DNA of 64,000 nt from Thiocystis violacea (GTDB lineage: Bacteria > Pseudomonadota > Gammaproteobacteria > Chromatiales > Chromatiaceae): positions 23,665-87,664 of the forward strand of contig NZ_NRRF01000013.1 of assembly GCF_016583565.1 (NCBI RefSeq). Direction: 5' to 3'. The translations under genes and the position numbers were made by a program. This document shows, piece after piece, positions 17,214 to 26,240 of this stretch. The notes below the pieces were generated by a model, which saw only the letters and a program-made list of their open reading frames with translations, made no database searches and was not told the origin of the DNA. Numbering within the stretch: position 1 is the stretch's first letter; each line of letters begins with the position of its first letter.

Positions 17214-18182
17214 ATGACCCTGAGCGAGCCGATTGCCTTCGTCGCCATCGCCTGGCTGCTCGATGCAGTCTTCGGCGACCCCGTCTATCGCCTCCATCCG
17301 ATTCGGATCTTGGGCGCCTGGAGTCTTCTCTGCGAGCGTCGCCTGTTCGCCCTGGGCTGGAATGGCCGTCTCGGCGGTGTCCTGCACTGGTCGCTGGTGG
17401 TGGGCGGCGCCCTTGGCGCCTGGTACGTCGTCCGTCTCGGCCTCGCGTGGCTCGATCCCTGGCTGGCGGTGGCCTGGGATCTGTTTCTGGCCTACAGCCT
17501 GCTGTCGATGCGTGATTTGCTGGCGCACGGCCAGCGGGTGCTGGACGCCCTGGACGATCTGCCGAACGCGCGCCGGCAGGTCGCCATGCTGGTGGCTCGG
17601 GATACCGATCGCCTGGGGGGCGACGGGGTCGTGCGCGCGGCCATCGAGAGCCTGTCGGAGAATCTGACCGACGCCGTGCTGACGCCGCTCTGGGCGCTCT
17701 GCCTCTTCGGCCTGCCGGGGCTCATCATCGTCAAGGCGATCTCCAACCTGGACTCCATGGTCGGCTACAAGGACGAACGCTATGGCCGATTCGGCTGGGC
17801 CGCGGCGCGCTCGGATGACCTCATCCACTGGATTCCCGCGAGGCTATCCGTCCCCTTGATTGCATTGGCCGCCGCCGTGCTGCGTCTGCATCCGGTCCTG
17901 GCCGTGCGCGCGGCCCTGCGCTACCACGCCATGCTGCCGAGTCCCAACTCCGGCTGGAGCGAAGCCGCCTGCGCTGGCGCGCTGCGGGTGCGGCTGATCG
18001 GCCCCATTCGCTGCCGAGGTGCCTTGGTGACCGAGCGCTATATGGGCGACCCGGACTGGCCGGCCAATCTGGACGCCGGGCATCTGAGGCGTGCCCTGCT
18101 GTTGATGCAGGTGTCTGGCCTGCTTGCGCTTGGCTTCGGGCTCCTGCTGACAGTGGCGCCGTTGCTGCTCCACTGGGTGTAA
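17214..18182 (+). CDS. cbiB: Adenosylcobinamide-phosphate synthase CbiB
   Basis: A 322-aa polytopic membrane enzyme that joins adenosylcobyric acid to aminopropanol phosphate in the last steps of cobalamin synthesis. Conserved blocks are LLDAVFGDPVYRLHPIRILG, VARDTDRL, AAIESLSENLTDAV and MVGYKDERYGRFGWAAARSD. Four to five hydrophobic segments are present. The aminopropanol-phosphate donor pathway is represented by the threonine-phosphate decarboxylase gene about 29 kb away. No cobalamin riboswitch was recognised upstream. Confidence 0.94.
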   Translation: MTLSEPIAFVAIAWLLDAVFGDPVYRLHPIRILGAWSLLCERRLFALGWNGRLGGVLHWSLVVGGALGAWYVVRLGLAWLDPWLAVAWDLFLAYSLLSMRDLLAHGQRVLDALDDLPNARRQVAMLVARDTDRLGGDGVVRAAIESLSENLTDAVLTPLWALCLFGLPGLIIVKAISNLDSMVGYKDERYGRFGWAAARSDDLIHWIPARLSVPLIALAAAVLRLHPVLAVRAALRYHAMLPSPNSGWSEAACAGALRVRLIGPIRCRGALVTERYMGDPDWPANLDAGHLRRALLLMQVSGLLALGFGLLLTVAPLLLHWV

Positions 18183-18488
18183 GGGCGGCGAGACCCTGGC
18201 GTTTCCAACAGTACCTCGTCACGCATTCCCGAGAGTCGTCCATCGAATCCCCCGCCGTTCTTCCCTTTGCGCCACCGGTTGAGTGGCGGTGGACAGGTCT
18301 GGACTGAGGCTTCCTGCCAAAATGGGACCGCTGTGCACTGCGCTCGATCCTGATGAGCGACGAACCCCAGGTCGGCGGCTCGCACCATCGGCCGGTGATG
18401 GCCGTCACAGAACGCACAAGAAGTCCTATATATATTAGAATATAATGATATACTAAATATCAACTACCCATCTCAATCGGAGACTCTC
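18183..18488. other. Intergenic region with an AT-rich promoter-like block
   Basis: No gene is visible in about 300 bases. The segment around 18425-18465 is strikingly AT-rich for this genome and contains a perfect -10 hexamer TATAAT, without a good -35. It probably drives the small ORFs that follow. Confidence 0.45.
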
Positions 18489-18674
18489 ATGGGCGCACTT
18501 GGAATCATCGCTGCACTGGCCGTGCTGCTTGGCGGAACGCAGTCTGCTGTCACCGCCTCGCACGAGACGCAGCGCACCGCGTCATCGACCCCAACCTCGA
18601 CGTCGCAGCCGATTCATCCTACGTCGGACAGGCTCCCGGGGAAGGCCGCGGAGCTGCTCCACGCGCATGACTGA
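18489..18674 (+). CDS. Small putative exported peptide, unknown
   Basis: A 61-aa ORF beginning MGALGIIAALAVLLGGTQSA, a plausible signal peptide, then a Ser/Thr-rich tail (TASSTPTSTSQ). GGAGA lies about eight bases before the ATG, and an AT-rich promoter-like block lies 40 bases upstream. No family is recognised. Support is the ribosome-binding site plus the leader; it could be spurious. Confidence 0.4.
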   Translation: MGALGIIAALAVLLGGTQSAVTASHETQRTASSTPTSTSQPIHPTSDRLPGKAAELLHAHD

Positions 18675-18888
18675 TCGGCGGCATGTCGCCAAGTGTGAAT
18701 CGTCTTCCAGTTTTCTTCTTGCATGAGGAGCAATCTAGTTGAGCCGCGACCAGGCTTGCCAGGGTACGTCGGATCAGGACCCAAGGCTCGATCGTGACCC
18801 GTCATGGAACACGAGTTGTCAATCAATTCAGGCACCACTTCTGCCGACTCGAACGTGGAAGCTGTGCGCTCGGTCAGGAGACATCGCT

Positions 18889-18984
18889 ATGTTATTCGAC
18901 GCATTAACCATCCTTGGGATCTTCTCCACCCTGCTGTGTGGGGCATTCCTCGTCACGCTCGTGAAACGCAATGCGCGCGATTGA
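18889..18984 (+). CDS. Very small single-helix membrane protein
   Basis: A 31-aa ORF: a hydrophobic helix (ALTILGIFSTLLCGAFLVTL) followed by a basic tail (VKRNARD), so it would insert with the tail inside. AGGAG stands eight bases before the ATG, ideal spacing. The design resembles small accessory subunits such as KdpF or CydX, but no such complex is encoded nearby and no homology is claimed. Confidence 0.45.
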   Translation: MLFDALTILGIFSTLLCGAFLVTLVKRNARD

Positions 18985-19573
18985 GGTTCCCTTGGGCTTT
19001 CGTCTTCCAAGGAATTTTCGTCGTCCACGGTACTGCTTTCCTGCCACCTGGTCTGCCTTCTGCCGCGCCTCAGGACAAGAGTCAGCGGCTTACCAGGTGT
19101 GATTGCCTCGAAATGAATGGGGCCATGCGACAGCTATAGCCACCCGGTCTGATATCCATACATGCCCCTTCGGTCGACCCCTGGAAACACTGGTAGAATC
19201 AAGGGGCCAGTACGAGTATCACGCAGAATGGCTATAGGCTAGCTGACTGCAGTTCACGTGGAAGAGACGCTGAATCGGTGCGGTGCGCCGACGTCTCTGA
19301 GCCGATCGCGGGCTCTGAGAATGCCCCGCGCAACAACGTGAACGGCCACACCGCCCGCGATCGCGTCTCAGCGTGAGACGATCGTACGTCCGAGATCCTT
19401 GCGAGATTGATCGCCAATGTGGACGGCACGCTCGGCGCGTCCGCAGTGGGACTCGATGTGAAGCTGGTAGGTCCCCGGCGTGTCGTCGCACAGACAGAAG
19501 ATCCCTCCACCCCGCTGTTGCCCTCGAATCTCTTACCAACGCAGTAGATCTCCGGCGTCCACCGCGACCGGTC
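18985..19573. other. Intergenic region, possibly with a decayed ORF
   Basis: Nearly 590 bases with lower GC than the surroundings and no supported gene. One plus-strand frame ending near 19548 reads LIANVDGTLGASAVGLDVKL and then VVAQTEDPSTPLLPSN, which looks coding but lacks a proper start. A GCGTCTCAGCGTGAGACG hairpin lies near 19362-19379. Confidence 0.35.
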
Positions 19574-20173
19574 TTATCGGTCGGGCTCGGCTGCGGACAG
19601 ATCGAAACGCACCTTGTCGTAGATGTCGCTCAGCGCAAGCGTGCAGTCGACCGCATCGAGGGGAACGGACGCGTTCGGGTCTGTGTGTGCTTCGAGGAGC
19701 CAGCGTCCGTCCGGTTGGCGGGTGAAGACATCGACTGAGAAGCGGTCTTGGGCGATGAGCACGTATTGCGCGAGTTCCGGGAGGCCGCGATAGACCGCGA
19801 ACTTGCCACCGCGGTCGTATCCCTCGGTCGAGGGTGATAGGACTTCGATCAGCAGGGTTGCATTGGTGAGCACGTCCTTGCGGTTGTCGTGGAAACGCGG
19901 CTCGCCGCACAGGACGAGCACGTCGGGATAGGTGCAAGCGTCCGCGGCATCGATGCGGAGGCGCATGTCATTGACGAGGACGGTGCAGGGACGGGACTCG
20001 AGTTTGTTGCCGAGATGTCTCGCCAGGTTCGCCGTGATGAGATTGTGGTTGAAAGAGGCGCCGGTCATGGCGAAGACCTGACCATCGACGTACTCATGCT
20101 TCTCGTCCACGCACTCGCGCTCTGCGGCGAGATAGTCTTCGAAGCTGTAATCGGGCTTGGGCTGCGTGGACAT
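19574..20173 (-). CDS. Uma2 family endonuclease (DUF820)
   Basis: A 199-aa PD-(D/E)XK-type protein. Family signatures are EYVDGQVFAMTGAS, the catalytic Asp in CTYPDVLVLCG, Glu in LLIEVLSPSTEGYDRG and Lys in GGKFAVYRGLPELAQYVLI. Such genes are multicopy in sulfur bacteria and cyanobacteria and their biological role is unsettled. AGGAG precedes the ATG. A second, more divergent member occurs at 45.0 kb. Confidence 0.85.
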   Translation of the reverse strand: MSTQPKPDYSFEDYLAAERECVDEKHEYVDGQVFAMTGASFNHNLITANLARHLGNKLESRPCTVLVNDMRLRIDAADACTYPDVLVLCGEPRFHDNRKDVLTNATLLIEVLSPSTEGYDRGGKFAVYRGLPELAQYVLIAQDRFSVDVFTRQPDGRWLLEAHTDPNASVPLDAVDCTLALSDIYDKVRFDLSAAEPDR

Positions 20174-20259
20174 GGGCTTCTCCTGAACCGATTTCGCAAG
20201 TATAGGCGCAGCCGAGCTTCGTGCTGGCTGTCAGCGTTGGCGTGAAACAGCAAAACTCT

Positions 20260-20285
20260 CGTGGCATCCGCTCCGCGGTGCCACG
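20260..20285. repeat. GTGRCACCGC-family palindrome, copy 3
   Basis: CGTGGCATCCGC-TC-CGCGGTGCCACG, an imperfect dyad in intergenic DNA, related to the hairpins near 5.4, 8.3 and 25.6 kb. Confidence 0.5.
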
Positions 20286-20353
20286 CGCGCGCGACGCCAT
20301 GGTGCGACCGGGCGCTTAGGAAATGTCCATCTTCTACGTCCCGATTCGAGCCT

Positions 20354-20531
20354 GGTGACGAAGCTCCAGCTTCGTCACCCGCGAGACGAAGCTCCGCTTC
20401 GCGAACTCGAGGATCAGCGCCTGGATCGACCCAATCGAGGGCCGGAAGCCGCCGACGTCGTGAAGCAGAGCTTCATCGCTGAGGTCACGAAGCTGGAGCT
20501 TCGTGACCAGAAAAGCGGGAAACAATTGATG
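20354..20531. repeat. Dispersed repeat, copy B, with extra hairpins
   Basis: The 116 bases from 20416 match copy A near 11.2 kb and include GGTCACGAAGC-TGGA-GCTTCGTGACC. Just upstream lie another perfect hairpin (GGTGACGAAGC-TCCA-GCTTCGTCACC) and a related GAGACGAAGCTCCGCTTCGC dyad. All fill the gap between the Uma2 gene and the end of the GH57-like gene; no CDS is present. Confidence 0.8.
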
Positions 20532-20548
20532 GACAGTTCCTTACTGCT

Positions 20549-22675
20549 TTACGCCAGGAAGATCCGCTCCAGTGCGCCGCGGGAGACATTGCCTCGCGTG
20601 TCTTCGGCTTCGATGAAATAGCGCACGTCCCCCAGACCCACGGGCAGGTCGGCTGTCATGTACTGGGCGGTCACCCGTGCCCCCGTCTGGCAGGGGTAGG
20701 GACGGCGGTCCGTCATCGCCATGCTCTGCTCGCCCTTCTCGGTGCGCAGGTGCAGCGTCACGCGCTTCAGCCCGGACAGGTCGTGGACGAAACTATGCAC
20801 CCGGCCCTCGCGCGGGGCGTCTTCCAGGCATCCCTGGCCCCATTGCTTGCCGCCGGGATTCTCCGGCGTGACCCAGGGCGGGAAGATGGTCGGGCCGGTG
20901 CGGTCGGCGCCGCTGCCGGCGAGACGCTCCAGCTCGGCGCCCGCGATCGACCAGGCGCGATTGGCCGCGTTGGTGACCTGCTGGTCCCAGACCGACTGCC
21001 CGGTCCAATACCAGTAGTCGCTCGCCTCGGCCGTGAGCAGGAGTCGCGTCAGTTCGCCGAGCAGGGGATGATCCGGCTCGGCGTCCTCTAGGGTGTGAAC
21101 GGCGTTCTGCAGCGCGGTCAGAACCGCCCAGGAGTTGAGGTCCGGTGAGTAGGGCTCGCGGTAGCGGCTGAACCACTTCATGAACTGGGGGTCGCCGTTG
21201 TCGGCGCCGCTCCAGGAGCCGGCCTCGACATGAACGGCCTGGTCCGGGTCGGGCGGGAAGCGCTGGAGGTAGTCCGCGATGCCGATCAGCTCGAAGCGCG
21301 GGTCCTGCTGCAGCCACTCGATCATGCGCGCGGTGTTGTGGCGGTAGTAGCTCTCCGCGCCGCCGCCGTGGTTATCGCCGTCGGAGTGCAGCAGCAGGAA
21401 GGGCGGGTGCTTGGGGTCGAAGCCGCCGTGGTCGAGCAGGTGCTGATAGAGCTGCTCGAACACGTCGGGATACTGTAGCGCGCCGAAGCCGCCGCGCGCG
21501 TCTTCGTTGCCGATGTAGCGCTCGGCGGGGATGCCAATGATCTTGTGGGTGACGCCGTCCGGGTCCGTGTAGGCCAGGTACTCCGGCTTGAGCAGGCTGG
21601 GTGCGATCTCCGAGCCGGTCCATACGTTGTGCAGACGCAGCCAGTCGCTGACCGGCGGGTTGACCTGATCCGACGGGTTCGGCGGCAGCATGCCCTCGCT
21701 CATGCCGCCGTAGGGATACTCCTTGCAGGCACGATAGCGGTGGATGGAATCGTAGAGCACCGCCTGGATACCGGCCTGATTGAGCGCGGGGATGATGCGC
21801 GGGTGGAAGGCCGTCTCGGGCGGGAAGAGGATGTCGGAGGCTGGTGCGCCAAAGGTTCTGGGAATCAGCTCACGGTGCAGCTGGATCTGGCGGACGATGT
21901 CGCGCTCCGGGATGAGCGGCATCAGCGGGTGGTGGAAGCCGAAGGCGCTCAGATCCAGACGCGGGTTGCCCAGGGTCGTCTTCAGGTTGGCGACCGCGCG
22001 CAGCTCGCGCGTCCAGTCCGCGAAGCGCCCGCCGCAGCGACCCTGCTCGGCGCAGAGGTCGAGCTGTTCGATCAGGGATCCGCTCCAACTGCAGGTGAGG
22101 CCGCCGTGCGGCAGCTCGGCGTCCGCGTATTGGCGGATGGCCGCGGCGACGAAGTCCACGTAGGGGCCGCCGCGCGAGCCGAAGATCCCGTCCTTCTCAC
22201 CGTCCCAATAGTTGGGATCCACGGCATCGTAGTAGGGCTGATGCATGTGCTTGTGGATGCCGAAGTAGAGCTTGGGCTGGTCGCCGCTTTGGATGCGCGG
22301 TGTGGCGGTGCGCGGTGCGCGCTCCACCGCGATGCTGTGGAAGCTCTTGATCCAGTCCGCGCCGCCTGACTGATGGATGTCGGGCTTGCGGCACCCTTCG
22401 ATTTGGACCTGGACCTCGCCGGGGCCGAGGATGCCCGCCGGAATCTCGGCGCGGTAGAGATGCGCCCCGTCCGGCTCGGTCGCGGCGAGCGCGATCTGAT
22501 CGCCCTTGATCAACTGCTCCCGGCCGTATTGGCGCAGGATGATCTGGGGGAAAGGGATGACGCCATCGGCGCTCAGCGCGATGGTGAAGGCTGGACTCTT
22601 GTTGTCGGTCTCGCAGACCAGGCGGCTGGGGAGTCCTATCGACAGGAAGCGGGAAAATAGGTTTGGTGTCGGCAT
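20549..22675 (-). CDS. Glycoside hydrolase family 57-like protein
   Basis: A 708-aa soluble protein. The central domain carries GH57-like motifs: H141-K-H-M-H-Q-P in GIHKHMHQPYYD, a candidate nucleophile E287 in LFPPETAFHPR, and a candidate acid Asp in LLLHSDGDNHGGGAESY (432/434). The N-terminal 110 residues look like a beta-sandwich, and the C-terminal portion (RVHSFVHDLSGLKRVTLHLRTEKGE) looks like another. GH57 enzymes act on alpha-glucans as amylases or branching enzymes. The FPPE rather than W-x-P-E form and the altered motif 4 make substrate assignment unsafe. It has no signal peptide. It is a single minus-strand gene. Confidence 0.72.
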   Translation of the reverse strand: MPTPNLFSRFLSIGLPSRLVCETDNKSPAFTIALSADGVIPFPQIILRQYGREQLIKGDQIALAATEPDGAHLYRAEIPAGILGPGEVQVQIEGCRKPDIHQSGGADWIKSFHSIAVERAPRTATPRIQSGDQPKLYFGIHKHMHQPYYDAVDPNYWDGEKDGIFGSRGGPYVDFVAAAIRQYADAELPHGGLTCSWSGSLIEQLDLCAEQGRCGGRFADWTRELRAVANLKTTLGNPRLDLSAFGFHHPLMPLIPERDIVRQIQLHRELIPRTFGAPASDILFPPETAFHPRIIPALNQAGIQAVLYDSIHRYRACKEYPYGGMSEGMLPPNPSDQVNPPVSDWLRLHNVWTGSEIAPSLLKPEYLAYTDPDGVTHKIIGIPAERYIGNEDARGGFGALQYPDVFEQLYQHLLDHGGFDPKHPPFLLLHSDGDNHGGGAESYYRHNTARMIEWLQQDPRFELIGIADYLQRFPPDPDQAVHVEAGSWSGADNGDPQFMKWFSRYREPYSPDLNSWAVLTALQNAVHTLEDAEPDHPLLGELTRLLLTAEASDYWYWTGQSVWDQQVTNAANRAWSIAGAELERLAGSGADRTGPTIFPPWVTPENPGGKQWGQGCLEDAPREGRVHSFVHDLSGLKRVTLHLRTEKGEQSMAMTDRRPYPCQTGARVTAQYMTADLPVGLGDVRYFIEAEDTRGNVSRGALERIFLA

Positions 22676-22774
22676 GGCATCGGTCCTTAGGTGCTGGATG
22701 CATTGCGCTAGCCTAAAGCCATTCGCCGCTGCCGTTCTATCTTCGATCGTCCTATCTTCGATCGTCAGTCGAGG

Positions 22775-23563
22775 TCAGAGCGAAGGCGCTGCCTCGGCCA
22801 GCCGCCGCAGCGGATCCTGCCTGTAGAAGGCGCTCAGCTGGTCGTAGATCTCGGGGTATTCGTCGAAGAGCAGGCCGGGGATCTCGAAAAAGGCCTCGCT
22901 GACGACGGCGAAGAACTCTGCCGGTGACTCCGTGGCATAGGGGTCGATCGGCGTGTCTTCGCCGGCATCGACGCGGCGACACAGATCTTGGTAGGCGTCC
23001 GCGAAGGTACGTTTCCAGACGGCGCCGGACATGCTTTTGTGCAACGGCGGGCAGCCGTTGGTGCCGCCGGAGCGGCCGTCCAGTTTGTGGGCAAGTTCGT
23101 GCAGGATGACGTTGTGGCCGTCCAGCCGGGTATCCTCGCGAACATCCGCCCAGGAGAGGATAACCGGACCTCGGTCCCAGCACTCGCCGGCCTTTGCCGT
23201 GCGGTCGACCCAGACGACGCCGTCGTCGCCCATCACCTGATGCTCGGGGACGAAGGCGTCTGGGTAGAGGATGACGGAGTACCAGCCGCCGTACCAGTCG
23301 AGTCCAAGCTCGAGCACCGGCAGGCAGGCCTGCAGGGCGATCGTCAGACGCATCGGGTCGGTTAGCTCCAGCCCCTGGACGGGCTCGAGCGTCTTGTCGC
23401 GCAGGAAGTCCAAGGCGAGCCGGTGGAGTCGGGCCGACCTGGCGGCGTCCAGGCCCGCGAGAACCGGCAGCGACGCCCAGACCTGCTCCCATGTCTCGGA
23501 CGCGAAAGGGTCGTGCCCGCGGTCGTCCGCGCGGGAGCGCCACCAATGCGTCAGAGGTCTCAT
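22775..23563 (-). CDS. mtfA: Zinc-dependent peptidase, MtfA (M90) family
   Basis: A 262-aa cytosolic metallopeptidase. The gluzincin motif is H155-E-L-A-H159 in VILHELAHKLDGRSGG, with a downstream SPAEFFAVVSEAFFE containing the third ligand region, both typical of MtfA. In E. coli, MtfA binds the repressor Mlc and so modulates sugar PTS control. The start MRPLTHWWRS with GGAAGG upstream is chosen over a longer arginine-rich extension. The next gene upstream is a small cysteine-containing protein; the downstream gene is GH57-like. Confidence 0.88.
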   Translation of the reverse strand: MRPLTHWWRSRADDRGHDPFASETWEQVWASLPVLAGLDAARSARLHRLALDFLRDKTLEPVQGLELTDPMRLTIALQACLPVLELGLDWYGGWYSVILYPDAFVPEHQVMGDDGVVWVDRTAKAGECWDRGPVILSWADVREDTRLDGHNVILHELAHKLDGRSGGTNGCPPLHKSMSGAVWKRTFADAYQDLCRRVDAGEDTPIDPYATESPAEFFAVVSEAFFEIPGLLFDEYPEIYDQLSAFYRQDPLRRLAEAAPSL

Positions 23564-23606
23564 GATTCGCCTTCCGTTGGTGTCGTGGAGGCCAAGGCGT
23601 GCGCGA

Positions 23607-23840
23607 TCAGCGGGCGTCCTCCGCATCGCCGTCGGGCGACATGCCCATCTCGGCGGCGATCTCGATCCAATAGGGCTCAGCCCCGCAGGAGCCGCAACCG
23701 GACCAGGGTGCGACGTCTTCATGCATGCTGCGAACGGGCGGCGTCGGTACGGGGGCGGCCGTCTCTGTTTCCGGCGCCGAGTGGTGCTCGCCGATTGCGG
23801 CGATTCGATGCGGGTCGCGGTCCGGTTTCAACTCGGTCAT
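23607..23840 (-). CDS. Small hypothetical protein with CxxC
   Basis: A 77-aa hydrophilic protein starting MTELKPDRDP, with GGGAG nine bases before the ATG. A Pro/Thr/Ala-rich middle is followed by a conserved-looking C-terminal motif WSGCGSCGAEPYWIEIAAEM. The C-G-S-C pair could bind a metal or be redox-active. It lies 44 bases upstream of mtfA on the same strand and may be co-transcribed. No named family recognised. Confidence 0.55.
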   Translation of the reverse strand: MTELKPDRDPHRIAAIGEHHSAPETETAAPVPTPPVRSMHEDVAPWSGCGSCGAEPYWIEIAAEMGMSPDGDAEDAR

Positions 23841-24066
23841 TGCGCTGGCTCCCTTGGTTGGCAAGGCCGTGAAGGCTCGCAGATTCCGAGCTTGCCATAG
23901 GATGCGTTTCCCGTGCGCGTCGCGCACTGTTCCTGAGGACCGATGGCGCGCGTCGGCGAGGTCCGCGCGGCCAGCGGCGCGGAGCCCAGTCACTTGGATT
24001 TCGCCAAGCGACGGCGGGGGCTTGCGGAAAGCTCTGTAATCCGATCCAAACTTTACGAGCAGATTC

Positions 24067-25392
24067 TTACAGATAGGGTTCAAGCAGACGCGGCATATCC
24101 ACGCGTGCGCGCAGTCGGCGGCAAAGCAAAAAGGCGCCCAGGAACTTGCGGTACAGAAAAACGCTGGACGGATCGGGCAGCTGACTGTAGGCGCCCTCGT
24201 AGTAGAGTTGCTGGCCCTGATCGTAGATGCGCTTGAAGAGATCGGATGCGCCGAAATCATAGGGACCCTGGTGACGCATCATTTCGCTCGACAGGCGCAT
24301 GAGTTCAAGCATGCCATCGACCTGCGCGCGCTGTGTATCCTCGCGGGCGAAGCCAAGCGCGATGGCACTCTGGTACATGGCCACGCGGTCTTCCGCCATC
24401 GCCGCTCGGATCAGATCCCGATAGCCGGAGGCGATGGCCGGCGGGACCGGGTGGGTAGAGCCGAAATCCAGCAGGACGACGCGGCCCGTATCGGCTTGAT
24501 AGAGAAAGTTGCCAAAGTTCGGGTCGGTCTGCACCAGGCTGAACTCGAACAGCTCACGCAGAACAAGTTCCATGACGAGGTTGGCGGCGCGATCGCGGTC
24601 CTCGCGGGTGAAGCTTGTCTCGGCCAGTTGATCGATCGCGATGCCGTCGGCGAAATCCATCGCCAGGATGCGCCCGGTGCTGAAGTCGCGATGCACTTCG
24701 GGGACGAAGTAATGGGTGCCGTCGCCGATCAGGCCGCGATAGGCCTCGAGCGCATTGGCCTCGGCCTCATAGTCGGCTTCCTGGTGCAGCTGGCGGCGGG
24801 CCTCGTCGAGCATGGGTTTCAGGTCCATCCCCTTTGCCGACATGCCGATGGCGCGGCTGAGGAAGCCCAGATTATCCATGTCGCTATCGATGCTCTCGCG
24901 CACGCCGGGGAACTGAATCTTCAGCGCCAGATGGCGGCCATCCGCGGTTTCCGCGCGATGCACCTGGCCGATGGATGCGGCCGCGATCGGTGTGAATGCG
25001 AAGCGCCGAAAGCGTCGATTCCAGTCCTTTCCGTATTCGGTCTCAAGCAGGGGCGCGAGCTGGCTGAGCGGCATGGGTTCGGCGCGATTGCACAGCGCGC
25101 CCAAGATGGCGGCGGCTTCGGGCGTGAGGACGTCCGATCCGTCCATGGACATCAATTGCCCCATCTTCATCATCGCGCCGCGCATGTGTGAGAGCCGGTT
25201 CGTGATGCGCTGAAAGGCCTCCGGACTCAATTGAACGCGGTCCGATGCGCCTTCGCTCCCCCGCGCGAGATCGATCAGACCCCGCATGCCGATGCCTGCC
25301 GCGAGGTCGGTTGTCGCGCGTCCTAGATGCCAGAGGCGGTTGAGGCGCGAGCTCGGGACGGCGCGACCGCCCGTTAGAGAAGCCTGTGTCAT
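24067..25392 (-). CDS. ABC1/AarF/UbiB-family atypical kinase
   Basis: A 441-aa protein of the ABC1 family, relatives of UbiB and yeast Coq8, linked to ubiquinone biosynthesis and lipid handling. The KxGQ motif is MMKMGQLMSMDG (about 74-84), the A-rich loop is PIAAASIGQVHRA, the ion-pair Lys lies in LALKIQFPGV, and the metal-binding blocks are QTDPNFGNFLY and VVLLDFGSTH. It lacks the C-terminal membrane helices of UbiB, so it is the soluble-type paralogue. It is monocistronic here. Confidence 0.88.
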   Translation of the reverse strand: MTQASLTGGRAVPSSRLNRLWHLGRATTDLAAGIGMRGLIDLARGSEGASDRVQLSPEAFQRITNRLSHMRGAMMKMGQLMSMDGSDVLTPEAAAILGALCNRAEPMPLSQLAPLLETEYGKDWNRRFRRFAFTPIAAASIGQVHRAETADGRHLALKIQFPGVRESIDSDMDNLGFLSRAIGMSAKGMDLKPMLDEARRQLHQEADYEAEANALEAYRGLIGDGTHYFVPEVHRDFSTGRILAMDFADGIAIDQLAETSFTREDRDRAANLVMELVLRELFEFSLVQTDPNFGNFLYQADTGRVVLLDFGSTHPVPPAIASGYRDLIRAAMAEDRVAMYQSAIALGFAREDTQRAQVDGMLELMRLSSEMMRHQGPYDFGASDLFKRIYDQGQQLYYEGAYSQLPDPSSVFLYRKFLGAFLLCRRLRARVDMPRLLEPYL

Positions 25393-25600
25393 GACGTATC
25401 CTGAGGAGATGTCGAGAATGCTGGCGGGTTTCGCTCGCGTCGCCGTACCAGACCCGGCGGTAAACGCCTAAGGCCTGAGCTGAGAGACGGGAGCGCCGGT
25501 GGTTGAACGAAAGACTAGCGACGCTCGCTGGTCGGGGGCAATGACAAATCCCCATGGCAAGACTCTGGCATTGGCTATGTTTGAACCCCGCCGCTGCATT

Positions 25601-25625
25601 CGTGACACCGCAGAGCGGTGTTACG
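25601..25625. repeat. GTGRCACCGC-family palindrome, copy 4
   Basis: CGTGACACCGC-AGA-GCGGTGTTACG, one G:T mismatch in an 11-bp stem, in the roughly 290-base gap between the UbiB-like and PGPGW-like genes. Nothing else was recognised in that gap. Confidence 0.55.
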
Positions 25626-25682
25626 AGCACGCGGGATTACAGGGCGGTTTCGTTTGGATCTGGCTTGGCAGCGCTGTTGATG

Positions 25683-26120
25683 TCACTCGTTCCCGGCTGT
25701 CGGTGCTGCTAGGGGGCGGCGGCCGGCGCGGCGGCGGAGCCAGTTGATGCCGTGCATGATCTTGGCATTACTCGCGATTCTCCGCTCGAGGGCGAATTTG
25801 CCTGGGAAGTCGCTCAGTACGATGCCCATGAGGATGGTGAGCAGACCTTGCCCAGGTAGCACGAGCATGATGATGCCGGCACAGACGAGCAGCCAACCCA
25901 AGAGGTTCTTGGCTGCCCAGATCATCATGTAGATCGCGGGATGTCGCTGGCGCAGGTGCGGTTGATGTCGGTTTGCGTCGGCAAAGTAGTCTTCGGGGAT
26001 CATTGACGCCAGAAATGGCAGCGCCAGGATAGAGAGGATGCAGAGGAGCAGCGAGAGACCTGCCATCCAGAGCAGAAGTTCTTCATGTCCCGCTGCCCAG
26101 GCCAAGGCGGTTTCGATCAT
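25683..26120 (-). CDS. PGPGW-like inner-membrane protein
   Basis: A 145-aa protein with two hydrophobic regions (LLLWMAGLSLLLCILSILAL and NLLGWLLVCAGIIMLVLPG). The segment LPGQGLLTILMGIVLSDFPG resembles the core of the PGPGW family of small membrane proteins of unknown role, and the C-terminus is basic (LRRRAGRR). The ribosome-binding site decides the start: AGGAGG abuts an upstream ATG with no spacing but lies nine bases before this one. It lies just downstream of folD. Confidence 0.7.
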   Translation of the reverse strand: MIETALAWAAGHEELLLWMAGLSLLLCILSILALPFLASMIPEDYFADANRHQPHLRQRHPAIYMMIWAAKNLLGWLLVCAGIIMLVLPGQGLLTILMGIVLSDFPGKFALERRIASNAKIMHGINWLRRRAGRRPLAAPTAGNE

Positions 26121-26240
26121 GGTCCACATCCTCCTGGGCGACTGACGACAGGCGATGATGAGGATCCGCCTGCGCCGAGTGGCCGACGCTCAGGTCGGCG
26201 GGCTCGGCGCGGGGAATGTCCCGAGCGGATCACCGCGCCC

